Positions 1 through 6,319 of a DNA stretch of 11,506 nucleotides are shown in pieces. This DNA comes from Ruminococcaceae bacterium UBA4306. Its GTDB lineage: Bacteria; Bacillota; Clostridia; Oscillospirales; Acutalibacteraceae. Made by a program: the position numbers and the translations under genes. Each line of letters opens with the position of its first letter. The first letter of the stretch is position 1. The notes under the pieces are model-generated. The model was not told the origin of the DNA. It searched no databases and saw nothing but the letters and a program-made list of their open reading frames with translations. The stretch spans positions 1 through 11,506 of the forward strand of contig DGUQ01000069.1 in assembly GCA_002394725.1 (NCBI GenBank). The letters are read 5' to 3'.

Positions 1-1523
1 GAATTGTACCCACGGCGATTCAAGAGCAAAATACTCTGCTTGCCGTTGTCGAGATTTTCCTCAATATTCTGTAAAAGAATATTGGAGAACACGCCGGTAT
101 TACCGACATCGATCTCCTCGTTCATATCCGCGATCACAACGTCGGGCAGCGTTGCCGTGCCGTAACGCTTCGTCAGCACATGCTTATGATATCTGCCCTC
201 ATTGGCGTAATAGTAGGTCTCTACGCTCGGCGTCGCGGATGAAAACAGCAACAGCGCTTTATGATACGAACAGCGGAATTTCGCCAGTTCTTTTGTATTG
301 AATCGGGGCTTTGACTCGGATTTGTAGGTATGCTCCTGTTCCTCGTCCATGATGATCAGACCGAGGTTTTGAAACGGCGCGAATATCGCGGAGCGTGTGC
401 CGACTGCGATCTTGGCGATCCCACGGCTGACACGCTTATATTCGTCCAATCGCTCGCCCAGTGACAGCGCGCTGTGGAATACCGCGACCTTATCGCCGAA
501 ATGCGCGCGGAACATCGCGATCATCTGCGGCGTCAACGCGATCTCGGGCACCATGACGATCACATCCTTGCCGTCGCTCGACGCCTGTTCGATCAGCTTG
601 AAGAACACCGAGGTCTTTCCCGAGCCGGTGATACCGTACAACAGCGATACCTCGGGTTTATCCGCGTGATACAATGCGCTGAGTTCGTCAAACGCCTTCT
701 GCTGCTCCTCTGTCAAGGTGATCTCACGCTTGTCAGAGACAGCGGATTGCGGCACGCGGAACACCTCGTCGTCATAATAGACGGCGATATTCTTGCGTAC
801 CAGCGTATCGGGCACGGACGTCGTAACGCCGGTATAATAGCACACCTCTTTGACAGAGGCGGAACCGACGGTAGACAGCAGATCGATGACACTCTCCTGC
901 TTTGCGCTGAGCTTCATCCCCTGCAAAAGGGTCTCTGCGTCGTCGCTCAGCCGGATCATTTTGATCGTTTTGTCACCGATCCGGCGCAAAGCCGCGTCAT
1001 TCTTGAATAGGATCCCCTCCGCTTCCATCTGATCCAGCACGGAGGAATCGGCATAGCCGAGCTCCTGCAGCAACCGGTGCTTCTCGACCTTATTATTCTT
1101 TGAACGAATAATCATGACGATCCTGCGGTATTCATCAGACAGATCATAGAAGCGATCGCCGAGATCGGCTCGAACGGAATATTCGAGCGACAAGCGGTAG
1201 TTGATACCTGCCGGCAGCATCGCCTTGACCGCGTCATAGTAGGTGCAAAAGCAATGACTTTTGATGAAGCTGCACATCTTGAGCATTTCATCATTCAAGA
1301 CAGGCTCGTCGTCCAACAGCTCGGATACCGTTTTCAGATCGTCGGCATCCTCTTCACCGAGTCCGAGAACGATCCCCTGACGCTTACTGTCGCCTCTGCC
1401 GAAGGGTACCGCCACACGGCATCCTGCCTGTACGGGCATTCCCTCGGGAATACGGTAGCTGAACGCGTTGTCAAAATGCAGCAGCGCGTTCTCCACCGCG
1501 ACATAAGCGATCTTATCGGTCAT
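1..1523 (-). CDS. priA: Primosomal protein N' (replication restart helicase PriA), C-terminal part beyond the window
   Basis: PriA is a superfamily-2 DNA helicase that recognises stalled forks and reloads the replicative helicase. About 507 codons are visible, from the ATG at 1523; family members are usually 730-820 residues, so the zinc-binding region and the C-terminal helicase lobe lie off the left edge. In order I see the N-terminal DNA-binding part (residues about 1-110, including VPFGRG), a linker/winged-helix region, the Walker A motif GITGSGKT at residues 297-304, the motif II box DEEQ at 393-396 and motif III SSATPS at 428-433. Motif II is DEEQ, not the DEEH of E. coli and Bacillus, and the following RYHAR-type segment reads RFNTK (407-411). 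The start ATG shares one base with the rpoZ stop (TGATG), indicating translational coupling. Identification is secure; only the 3' end is missing. Confidence 0.96.
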   Translation of the reverse strand, partial: MTDKIAYVAVENALLHFDNAFSYRIPEGMPVQAGCRVAVPFGRGDSKRQGIVLGLGEEDADDLKTVSELLDDEPVLNDEMLKMCSFIKSHCFCTYYDAVKAMLPAGINYRLSLEYSVRADLGDRFYDLSDEYRRIVMIIRSKNNKVEKHRLLQELGYADSSVLDQMEAEGILFKNDAALRRIGDKTIKMIRLSDDAETLLQGMKLSAKQESVIDLLSTVGSASVKEVCYYTGVTTSVPDTLVRKNIAVYYDDEVFRVPQSAVSDKREITLTEEQQKAFDELSALYHADKPEVSLLYGITGSGKTSVFFKLIEQASSDGKDVIVMVPEIALTPQMIAMFRAHFGDKVAVFHSALSLGERLDEYKRVSRGIAKIAVGTRSAIFAPFQNLGLIIMDEEQEHTYKSESKPRFNTKELAKFRCSYHKALLLFSSATPSVETYYYANEGRYHKHVLTKRYGTATLPDVVIADMNEEIDVGNTGVFSNILLQNIEENLDNGKQSILLLNRRGYN

Positions 1524-1726
1524 CAGTCCTCGTCATCCTCTTCAAGGATATTGTATTTGTGGTTCTTGAAATCCTCGATCGCGAGAAGAACGGGTTTTTC
1601 ATCGGTGATGATGCCCTCCTCCTTGAATCCGTCGGCGATCTCTCTGGCGCGCTTCGCAACGCCGATCACCAGTGCGTAACGGCTCTCCTTGCCGCTTAAC
1701 ATATCATCTAAAGACGCTCTTTTCAT
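1523..1726 (-). CDS. rpoZ: DNA-directed RNA polymerase omega subunit
   Basis: This is a 67-residue omega subunit, the small RNA polymerase component that helps fold and assemble beta'. Family marks are the N-terminal SLDDML segment (residues 5-10), the S-R-Y-A-L-V stretch (15-20), the AKRAREIADG helix (24-33) and EKPVLLAIED (43-52), followed by an acidic tail ending in EEDDED. The length matches Gram-positive omega proteins. AAAGGAG (1734-1740) lies 7 bases before the ATG. It sits between gmk and priA as in Bacillus, but coaBC, which separates rpoZ from priA in Bacillus subtilis, is absent here: rpoZ and priA overlap by one base. The upstream side is a structured repeat, not a normal short spacer. 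Confidence 0.96.
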   Translation of the reverse strand: MKRASLDDMLSGKESRYALVIGVAKRAREIADGFKEEGIITDEKPVLLAIEDFKNHKYNILEEDDED

Positions 1727-1750
1727 AATGATACTCCTTTATGTTATTCA

Positions 1751-1873
1751 CGGGAGGAGCGCAGTGGCGCTTAGCCAATCACAGACTCCGTCTGTACTTG
1801 GAGCGCTGTTGCATGGCAGTTGTATGCCAAATCAAAGATTCGGACAACGCCTCAAGCCCCTCCCCTACAATTA
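1751..1873. repeat. MITE-like structured repeat between gmk and rpoZ
   Basis: The spacer holds no gene. It carries a compact element with inverted ends: GGGAGGAGC at 1752-1760 against GCCCCTCCC at 1856-1864, which pair over 9 positions with one G-U pair in RNA. Inside are several small perfect hairpins: AGCGC/GCGCT (1758-1762 with 1767-1771), ACAGAC/GTCTGT (1781-1786 with 1790-1795) and TGGCA/TGCCA (1814-1818 with 1825-1829). The right end TCCCCTACAATTA (1861-1873) is identical to the end of a second element after yebC (4483-4495), and both left ends start CGGGA. The last three bases of this end provide the gmk stop codon (TAA on the minus strand). I infer a non-autonomous dispersed repeat; there is no transposase here. 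Confidence 0.6.
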
Positions 1874-2440
1874 TAGGCTATTCTTATTTGTCGCGATGAT
1901 GGACAGTACCTCGTCCACCGCTCTGTTCAGATCATCGTTGACAACAACGTAGTCGAACAGACTTTGACTTTTCAATTCTTCCTCAGCCGTTTTGAGCCGT
2001 TCGGCGATGACCTCCTCGGACTCCGTTCCTCTGCCGCGCAGTCTAAGCTGCAATTCTTCAAACGACGGCGGCGCGATGAAGATCGTCACGCAGTCGGGGC
2101 AAGCCTTCTTGACCTGCAAAAAGCCCTTGACCTCGATCTCGAGGATCACATCCAAACCCTCGTCCAGCATGCGGAACACAGGCTCCTTCGGCGTGCCGTA
2201 TTGGTTGCCGACATACTCGGCATGCTCCAAAAAGCCGTTTTCGGCGATCATCTGATCAAAACGCTCATGGCTGATAAAATAGTATTCTCTGCCGTCCTGC
2301 TCGCCCTCACGCGGCTTACGCGTTGTCGCGGAAACCGACAGGCGAAGGTTGGGATTCCTTTCGAGCAGCATTTTCATGATCGTGCCCTTGCCGACGCCGG
2401 AAGCGCCGGTGTAGACGATCAACAGTCCTTTATTCTCCAT
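1871..2440 (-). CDS. gmk: Guanylate kinase
   Basis: Cytosolic enzyme converting GMP and ATP to GDP and ADP, essential for GTP/dGTP supply. The 189-residue product has a P-loop GASGVGKGT at residues 12-20 (the usual second residue Pro is Ala here), the GMP-binding stretch SATTRKPREGE at 37-47 with the arginines and serine of the family, DGREYYF (49-55), E72 and Y81 in the NMP-binding domain, the DVILEIEVKG strand, and the C-terminal LID region rich in arginine (RLRGRGTES). The start overlaps the remA 3' end by 11 bases, and its GGAGGAG ribosome site lies inside remA, so the two are translationally coupled. The C-terminal residues and stop abut the repeat at 1751-1873, so the original tail may have been altered by that insertion. 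Confidence 0.97.
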   Translation of the reverse strand: MENKGLLIVYTGASGVGKGTIMKMLLERNPNLRLSVSATTRKPREGEQDGREYYFISHERFDQMIAENGFLEHAEYVGNQYGTPKEPVFRMLDEGLDVILEIEVKGFLQVKKACPDCVTIFIAPPSFEELQLRLRGRGTESEEVIAERLKTAEEELKSQSLFDYVVVNDDLNRAVDEVLSIIATNKNSL

Positions 2441-2675
2441 TCTGCTCCTCCATTCTCGCGGCGATCGTCTCGGTGGTCAGCGCCGACAGAACGATATACT
2501 CGCTGTCGGTGATAATGACAGCCTTGCACTTTCTGCCGAAGGTCGCGTCGATCAGCGTGGAAGCCGCCTTGCTCATCTGTACGATACGCTTGATGGGAGC
2601 GGATTCGGGGCTGACAACGGACACGATCTTGCTGATATTTACCACGTTGCCGAAGCCGATATTCACAAATCTCAT
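2430..2675 (-). CDS. remA: RemA-family extracellular matrix regulator (DUF370)
   Basis: An 81-residue DNA-binding regulator. In Bacillus subtilis RemA (YlzA) forms rings that bind DNA and activate biofilm-matrix and osmoprotection genes. The family signature is clear: NIGFGNVV at residues 5-12, SPESAPIKR at 22-30, LIDATFGRK at 41-49 and the strand-rich AVIITDSEYIVLSA end. An AAGGA ribosome site overlaps the yicC stop (TAAGGA), leaving only 11 bases between the genes. The yicC-remA-gmk order is the conserved Firmicutes arrangement. Whether it governs matrix genes in this organism cannot be seen from the window; the family assignment is firm, the target set is not. Confidence 0.94.
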   Translation of the reverse strand: MRFVNIGFGNVVNISKIVSVVSPESAPIKRIVQMSKAASTLIDATFGRKCKAVIITDSEYIVLSALTTETIAARMEEQNGE

Positions 2676-2686
2676 ATTCTCAATCC

Positions 2687-3565
2687 TTATTCGATATTCT
2701 GGACCTGTTCGCGGATCTTCTCGATCTCGCCCTTGATATCGACCACCTTATGCGCCAAAACAGAGTCATTCACCTTGGAGCCGATAGTATTCGCCTCGCG
2801 GTTCATCTCCTGCACGATAAAGTCGAGCTTTCTGCCGACGGGCTCGTTCGACTCAAGAAACTGCTTCATCTGGTCAAAGTGCGAGCGCAGACGGACGGTC
2901 TCTTCATCCACCGCTACCTTATCGGCAAAGATCGCCGCCTCGGTCAGAATACGCTGGTCATCGATGTTGGTGCTCTGCAAGACCTCGCTGAGCTTATGAT
3001 ACAGCCTGTCGCGATACTCCTGTACCGTCTGAGGAGAACGCTCCTCGATCTCGCCGACGATGCCGATGATCCTCTCGGCACGGCTTAAGATATCCTCTTT
3101 GAGCTTCTCGCCCTCTGCCTGACGCATGGAGATGAAACGCTCCAGTGCCGCGTCGACAGCGACCTTGACGTCGGCGAAAACGGCGTCTTCATCCGCCGGC
3201 GGTCGGGTGATCTGGAAGATATCATTGAACCGTGACAATACGGACACGGAAGTATCATTCGTGATCCCATATTCATCCGCCAGTGTTTTCATCGCGTTGA
3301 TATAACCCGACGCGAGCGGTTTATTCAGTTCGACCTCGACGGAAGAATCATCGTTATCGGTCACGGATACATACATATCCACCTTACCGCGGCTGACTCT
3401 CTCGCCGACATACTTCTTGAGTTGATCTTCCAAAAAGCTGTAACCGCGGCTTGTTCTGCATGAGAACTCATAGTAGCGGTGGTTGACGCTTTTTATCTCA
3501 ACGATAATATCACGGTTCCCGACAGAGAGCTCCGCCCTGCCGAAGCCGGTCATCGACATTACCAT
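2687..3565 (-). CDS. yicC: YicC family endoribonuclease
   Basis: YicC-type proteins are conserved RNases; the E. coli member has been linked to small-RNA degradation and the Bacillus homologue is YloC. The 292-residue protein starts MVMSMTGFGRAE, the family's normal N-terminus, and carries the C-terminal signature QEMNREANTIGSK at residues 252-264 followed by a charged helix. The reading frame is open further upstream to 3625 with other ATGs at 3625 and 3592, but I chose 3565: the AGGGGG site is 7 bases before it, the length then matches the family, and the predicted transcript start (about 3590) lies after both upstream ATGs. It is the first gene of the yicC-remA-gmk-rpoZ-priA run. Confidence 0.94.
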   Translation of the reverse strand: MVMSMTGFGRAELSVGNRDIIVEIKSVNHRYYEFSCRTSRGYSFLEDQLKKYVGERVSRGKVDMYVSVTDNDDSSVEVELNKPLASGYINAMKTLADEYGITNDTSVSVLSRFNDIFQITRPPADEDAVFADVKVAVDAALERFISMRQAEGEKLKEDILSRAERIIGIVGEIEERSPQTVQEYRDRLYHKLSEVLQSTNIDDQRILTEAAIFADKVAVDEETVRLRSHFDQMKQFLESNEPVGRKLDFIVQEMNREANTIGSKVNDSVLAHKVVDIKGEIEKIREQVQNIE

Positions 3566-3596
3566 CCATATTCCCCCTTTTCTTACATACATTTTA

Positions 3597-3625
3597 ATAT
3601 TATCACCTTTCGTATAAAAGCTCAA
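3597..3625 (-). promoter_or_regulatory. Predicted sigma-A promoter for the yicC operon
   Basis: On the minus strand, TTGAGC (3620-3625) and TAATAT (3597-3602) are separated by exactly 17 bases. Transcription would start near 3590, giving a leader of about 25 bases that contains the AGGGGG ribosome site. This would exclude the upstream ATGs at 3625 and 3592 and supports the chosen yicC start. Prediction from sequence only. Confidence 0.6.
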
Positions 3626-3653
3626 GGAGTTTATTACAAAATTGTAACTATTA

Positions 3654-3682
3654 TTTTCAATTTAAGAGAAGTATGGTATATT
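3654..3682 (+). promoter_or_regulatory. Predicted promoter for yebC with extended -10
   Basis: TATATT (3677-3682) is preceded by TGG (3674-3676), an extended -10 pattern, with a weak -35 TTTTCA (3654-3659) 17 bases upstream. Transcription would start near 3689, and an AGGA ribosome site (3704-3707) lies 10 bases before the yebC ATG. It is back to back with the yicC promoter in an AT-rich divergent spacer. Confidence 0.55.
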
Positions 3683-3717
3683 AATACAGTTAAAACATTG
3701 AAAAGGAATGATAAACA

Positions 3718-4452
3718 ATGTCAGGACATAATAAATGGAGCACGATCAAGCAGAAAAAGGGTAAAAATGACGCCGCGCGCGCGAAGGTATTCACCAAGAT
3801 CGGCAGAGAGCTGATGGTAGCGATCCGCGACGGCGGCAGCGCCGACCCGAACGTCAACTCCAAGCTCAGAGATTGTATTGCCAAAGCAAAGGCGGCTAAC
3901 GTACCGAACGACAATATCGATCGTATCATCAAGAAGGCGCAGGGCGGCGAGACTGCCGACTATGAGGCTGTCACCTACGAGGGCTACGGTCCCTGCGGCG
4001 TCGCCGTCATCGTAGAAGCGCTAACCGACAACCGCAACCGTACCGCCGGTGAGGTCAGGCATTACTTCGACAAATTCGGCGGCAACATGGGTACGCCCGG
4101 CTGCGTCGGTTTTATGTTCAACAAAAAGGGCGTGCTGATCATCGAGCGCGAGGAGCTCGACAAGGATGAGGACACCGTCATGGAAGCCGCTCTGGAAGCA
4201 GGCGCCGCTGATTTTGAGGCGGATGAGGATATCTTCACCATCTACACCGAGCCCGAGGACTTCAGCGCGGTTCGTGACGATCTGCAGGCGCAGGGCTATG
4301 AATTCGCGTCCGCCGAGATCGAGCAGGTTCCCTCCACCTACACCAAGATCGATGATCCCGATACACAAGTGCAGATGCAGAAGATGCTGGATATGTTCGA
4401 GGACAACGACGATATCCAGAATGTATGGCATAACTGGGAAGACGCGGAGTAA
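3718..4452 (+). CDS. yebC: YebC/PmpR family protein (TACO1 homologue)
   Basis: A cytosolic 244-residue protein with the diagnostic N-terminus MSGHNKWSTIKQKKGKNDAA, then the conserved AKAANVPNDNIDRIIKKA (residues about 58-75), YEGYGPCGVAVIVEALTDN and the NMGTPGCVGFMFNKKG segment typical of the family, and an acidic C-terminal domain. Family members were long annotated as transcriptional regulators; mitochondrial TACO1 and bacterial YebC have since been connected with translation, especially of proline-rich stretches. The length is normal and the start is fixed by the family N-terminus. It is transcribed alone, divergent from yicC, and ends before a strong terminator. The many AAG, ATC and GGC codons fit a well-expressed gene. 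Identity is secure; exact biochemical role in this organism is inferred. Confidence 0.96.
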   Translation: MSGHNKWSTIKQKKGKNDAARAKVFTKIGRELMVAIRDGGSADPNVNSKLRDCIAKAKAANVPNDNIDRIIKKAQGGETADYEAVTYEGYGPCGVAVIVEALTDNRNRTAGEVRHYFDKFGGNMGTPGCVGFMFNKKGVLIIEREELDKDEDTVMEAALEAGAADFEADEDIFTIYTEPEDFSAVRDDLQAQGYEFASAEIEQVPSTYTKIDDPDTQVQMQKMLDMFEDNDDIQNVWHNWEDAE

Positions 4453-4463
4453 GATGATGGATT

Positions 4464-4495
4464 CGGGACGTCGTAAACGTCGTCCCCTACAATTA
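4464..4495. repeat. Mini-palindrome repeat after yebC, same end family as the 1751-1873 element
   Basis: Starts CGGGACG and ends CGTCCCCTACAATTA, with arms GGGACG (4465-4470) and CGTCCC (4481-4486) around a 10-base centre. The terminal TCCCCTACAATTA (4483-4495) is identical to 1861-1873, and both elements open with CGGGA. It lies 11 bases after the yebC stop and has no T-run, so it does not look like the terminator, which comes later. I read it as a minimal member of the same dispersed repeat family. Confidence 0.55.
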
Positions 4496-4535
4496 ATTGA
4501 ATATGATACTATGTGGTAACATACCCTACATAATG

Positions 4536-4562
4536 AAAGGCTGTTCACAATGAACAGCCTTT
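4536..4562. terminator. Bidirectional rho-independent terminator between yebC and rnmV
   Basis: A perfect 12-base-pair stem, AAAGGCTGTTCA (4536-4547) with TGAACAGCCTTT (4551-4562), around a CAA loop. On the plus strand it is followed by a T-rich TTTATTCTTTA run, serving yebC. On the minus strand A-rich and T-rich flanks allow it to serve the rnmV transcript too. The first two bases of the rnmV stop-codon complement (4561-4563) lie in the stem, so the minus-strand gene ends inside its own terminator. Confidence 0.85.
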
Positions 4563-5277
4563 ATTCTTTATCTTGATTCAGTTTCAATAAATACTGCTCA
4601 AATTCATCCTTGGTGAACAAGCAGTTGAGGGCGGAGATCATGGCGTTGGTGGTCAGATAGGTCGGCAGCCCTAAGGAGGAGAGCACCTCTTGTCTATGCA
4701 CGGCGGCATTGGCACTGCCCGAGAGTCCGTAATCAAAGAAATCGGATTTGGTGATAGAAAGGTTCTCGCTGTCGCTCGTGCAATTCAGCAATCCCTCCGA
4801 GTCGGCATGCGCCGACCCACCTCCCTTTACCAAAGGGAGGCTGTCTATGATATGCGCACCACTGTTGCGGATGGCTTCGATCAACGCGTCACGGTCGATC
4901 CCCTCTACGCCGAGGATGCCCTCCTTGGACGCTTCCTGCTTGCGCTTTTCCTTGCCCTTGATCGTCGGGATATACGCGTGTAAAATCTGCTCCTGCGGCA
5001 CGATCCCACGCAGGAAGTTGCGGATGACAAAGCCTGCGGAATCCACATCCGTCATCACGAGGATCCCCCTGCGCTTGGCGACGGCACGGATCAGCTCTTG
5101 TTTTTCCTTGTCCTTGAACACCCGAAAACCGCCTGTCTCGATCATTGGGCTTGCGATCAGCTCACTGAGACGGATTCTGTCATAGCGCCCTTCAACGATC
5201 ACGGTTTCTTTGAGTCGTATTTTCGGTTGAGCCTGCCACGGACTTTTATCCTTGCGAGGACGATCAGTATTATTCAT
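4561..5277 (-). CDS. rnmV: Ribonuclease M5 (5S rRNA maturation), with a repeat-derived insertion
   Basis: RNase M5 cleaves the 5S rRNA precursor in Gram-positive bacteria using a TOPRIM domain. Here the TOPRIM marks are VIVEGRYD with the catalytic glutamate E29 and the DxD pair at 77-79 (VMTDVDSAG), followed by GVEG (residues about 123-126) that matches GVEH in Bacillus. The C-terminal RNA-binding part follows (KSDFFDYGLSGSANAAVHR). At 238 residues it is clearly longer than the 186 of Bacillus subtilis: a roughly 20-residue basic N-terminal extension and residues about 146-163, SLPLVKGGG through SEGLL, account for much of this. The latter is encoded by a palindromic repeat (4789-4842) lying in frame in the linker between domains. 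The start overlaps holA by 8 bases, with GGAGG 9 bases before the ATG. Still likely functional, since the frame and all motifs are intact. Confidence 0.92.
   Translation of the reverse strand: MNNTDRPRKDKSPWQAQPKIRLKETVIVEGRYDRIRLSELIASPMIETGGFRVFKDKEKQELIRAVAKRRGILVMTDVDSAGFVIRNFLRGIVPQEQILHAYIPTIKGKEKRKQEASKEGILGVEGIDRDALIEAIRNSGAHIIDSLPLVKGGGSAHADSEGLLNCTSDSENLSITKSDFFDYGLSGSANAAVHRQEVLSSLGLPTYLTTNAMISALNCLFTKDEFEQYLLKLNQDKE
4789..4842. repeat. Palindromic dispersed repeat inserted in frame within rnmV
   Basis: Two adjacent perfect hairpins: GTCGGC/GCCGAC around ATGC (4801-4816) and CCTCCCTTT/AAAGGGAGG around ACC (4820-4840), preceded by CAATCCCTCCG (4789-4799). On the minus strand this reads GCCTCCC, loop, GGGAGGTGG, a variable hairpin, then CGGAGGGATTG. 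From memory, this arrangement resembles a dispersed intergenic repeat of gut Clostridia. Here it falls inside a protein gene and is translated without a stop. The exact ends are uncertain and no target duplication is evident. Confidence 0.7.
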
Positions 5278-6316
5278 CGGAGCGATCCTCCGCGATCAGC
5301 ACCAGCTTACATACCATTCGTTCGATCTCCATACGTTCATCGACCGTTTCTGTCACCATACGCGTCTGCATTGCAAGCAGCTCGTCGATACTGCGCCTGA
5401 GTGAAGCGGTCGTGACGCGGCGAATCTGTCTGCCGAGCTTATCCAGCACCCACGCGCGTCGATTGTAGCCGAAATCCTGTGCGACGACGGCATTGGGCTT
5501 GCCTGCTTCACTGCCGATCCGCGCGCGATACGCGTCGAGGTACGCGCCCGACAGCACCGTGCCGATATACACGCCGCTGACCTGCTGATAAAACAGCGCG
5601 TCGATCGCGGACAACGCTCGATCCGTCTTGCCCTCGACGATCCATCCAAAGAGATCGTATACGCTCGCTTCGGCGGTCTTCGACACCAACAGCTCGATCA
5701 TCTCGGGAGTGATCTCACCGCCGTCGGCGTAGGCGGTCAGCTTCTTCATCTCGGTATTCAGACGGTTCAGATCTTCGCCTGCGTATTGGATGAGCGCGTG
5801 AGCGGTCAGCTCGCTCATGGAGCATCCGCCTGCCTTTGCCCATTTACATAAGTCGCGTTCGAGCATCAGCCCCGTGCGGTGAATGAGTTCGATACAGACG
5901 CCGTTCTTGTCGATATGGTTCATCACCTGCTTAAACTGCTTTTTCGCTGTTTTAGAGGTGATCTCCAGTGTCGGCGTCGCGATAATGATGACTGTCTGTC
6001 CCGACGCGCTCTTGATGATCTTCATCAGCGCGTCAAAATCCGCCTTACTGAGCTTATCGATATCCATGTCATTGATACGCAGGATGTTCCACTCACTCAT
6101 GAAAGGGATCATATCGGCACAGACGGCAATATCGCCGAGATCCGCGTCATTGTCAAATACATGATAATTGAACTCATTGAGATCGCCGCCGGATATTTTG
6201 CTTTCAATCAACTGCGTACAACGCTTGACGAGCATCTTTTCTTCACCGAAGCACAGATAGAGATTGCGGATCTGTCCGCTGCTGAGTTGTTTTTTTAATT
6301 GGCTTTCATTGACCAT
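5270..6316 (-). CDS. holA: DNA polymerase III subunit delta
   Basis: Delta is the clamp-loader subunit that opens the beta sliding clamp. The 348-residue length is typical. The N-terminal NLYLCFGEEKMLVKRC (residues 18-33) matches the family's degenerate nucleotide-binding strand (LYLLYGEE-like). The middle portion has the TVIIIATP strand and the KQFKQV helix, and the C-terminal collar begins around ASVYDLFGWIVEGK with L-x-x-Q-x-S-G-V, as in other deltas. The ATG lies 3 bases after the comEC stop, with GAGGT 7 bases before it inside the comEC end, and the 3' end overlaps rnmV by 8 bases. comEC-holA adjacency is common in bacteria. rpsT, which often follows holA, is not here; rnmV takes the place. 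Confidence 0.93.
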   Translation of the reverse strand: MVNESQLKKQLSSGQIRNLYLCFGEEKMLVKRCTQLIESKISGGDLNEFNYHVFDNDADLGDIAVCADMIPFMSEWNILRINDMDIDKLSKADFDALMKIIKSASGQTVIIIATPTLEITSKTAKKQFKQVMNHIDKNGVCIELIHRTGLMLERDLCKWAKAGGCSMSELTAHALIQYAGEDLNRLNTEMKKLTAYADGGEITPEMIELLVSKTAEASVYDLFGWIVEGKTDRALSAIDALFYQQVSGVYIGTVLSGAYLDAYRARIGSEAGKPNAVVAQDFGYNRRAWVLDKLGRQIRRVTTASLRRSIDELLAMQTRMVTETVDERMEIERMVCKLVLIAEDRSDE

Positions 6317-6319
6317 AAT

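Noticed and set aside
1751..1864. A riboswitch or leader RNA ahead of rpoZ
   Set aside because: The hairpins are short and do not form a riboswitch fold that I recognise, and there is no terminator/antiterminator pair. Shared ends with the element at 4464-4495 fit a repeat better.
3566..3625. A longer yicC beginning at 3625 or 3592
   Set aside because: Both ATGs lie at or upstream of the predicted transcript start, lack a good ribosome site, and would add 9 or 20 residues that the family does not have. The ATG at 3565 has AGGGGG at 7 bases.
4021..4548. A 175-codon minus-strand frame opposite yebC
   Set aside because: It runs through the terminator and repeat and has no domain; yebC on the plus strand is unambiguous.
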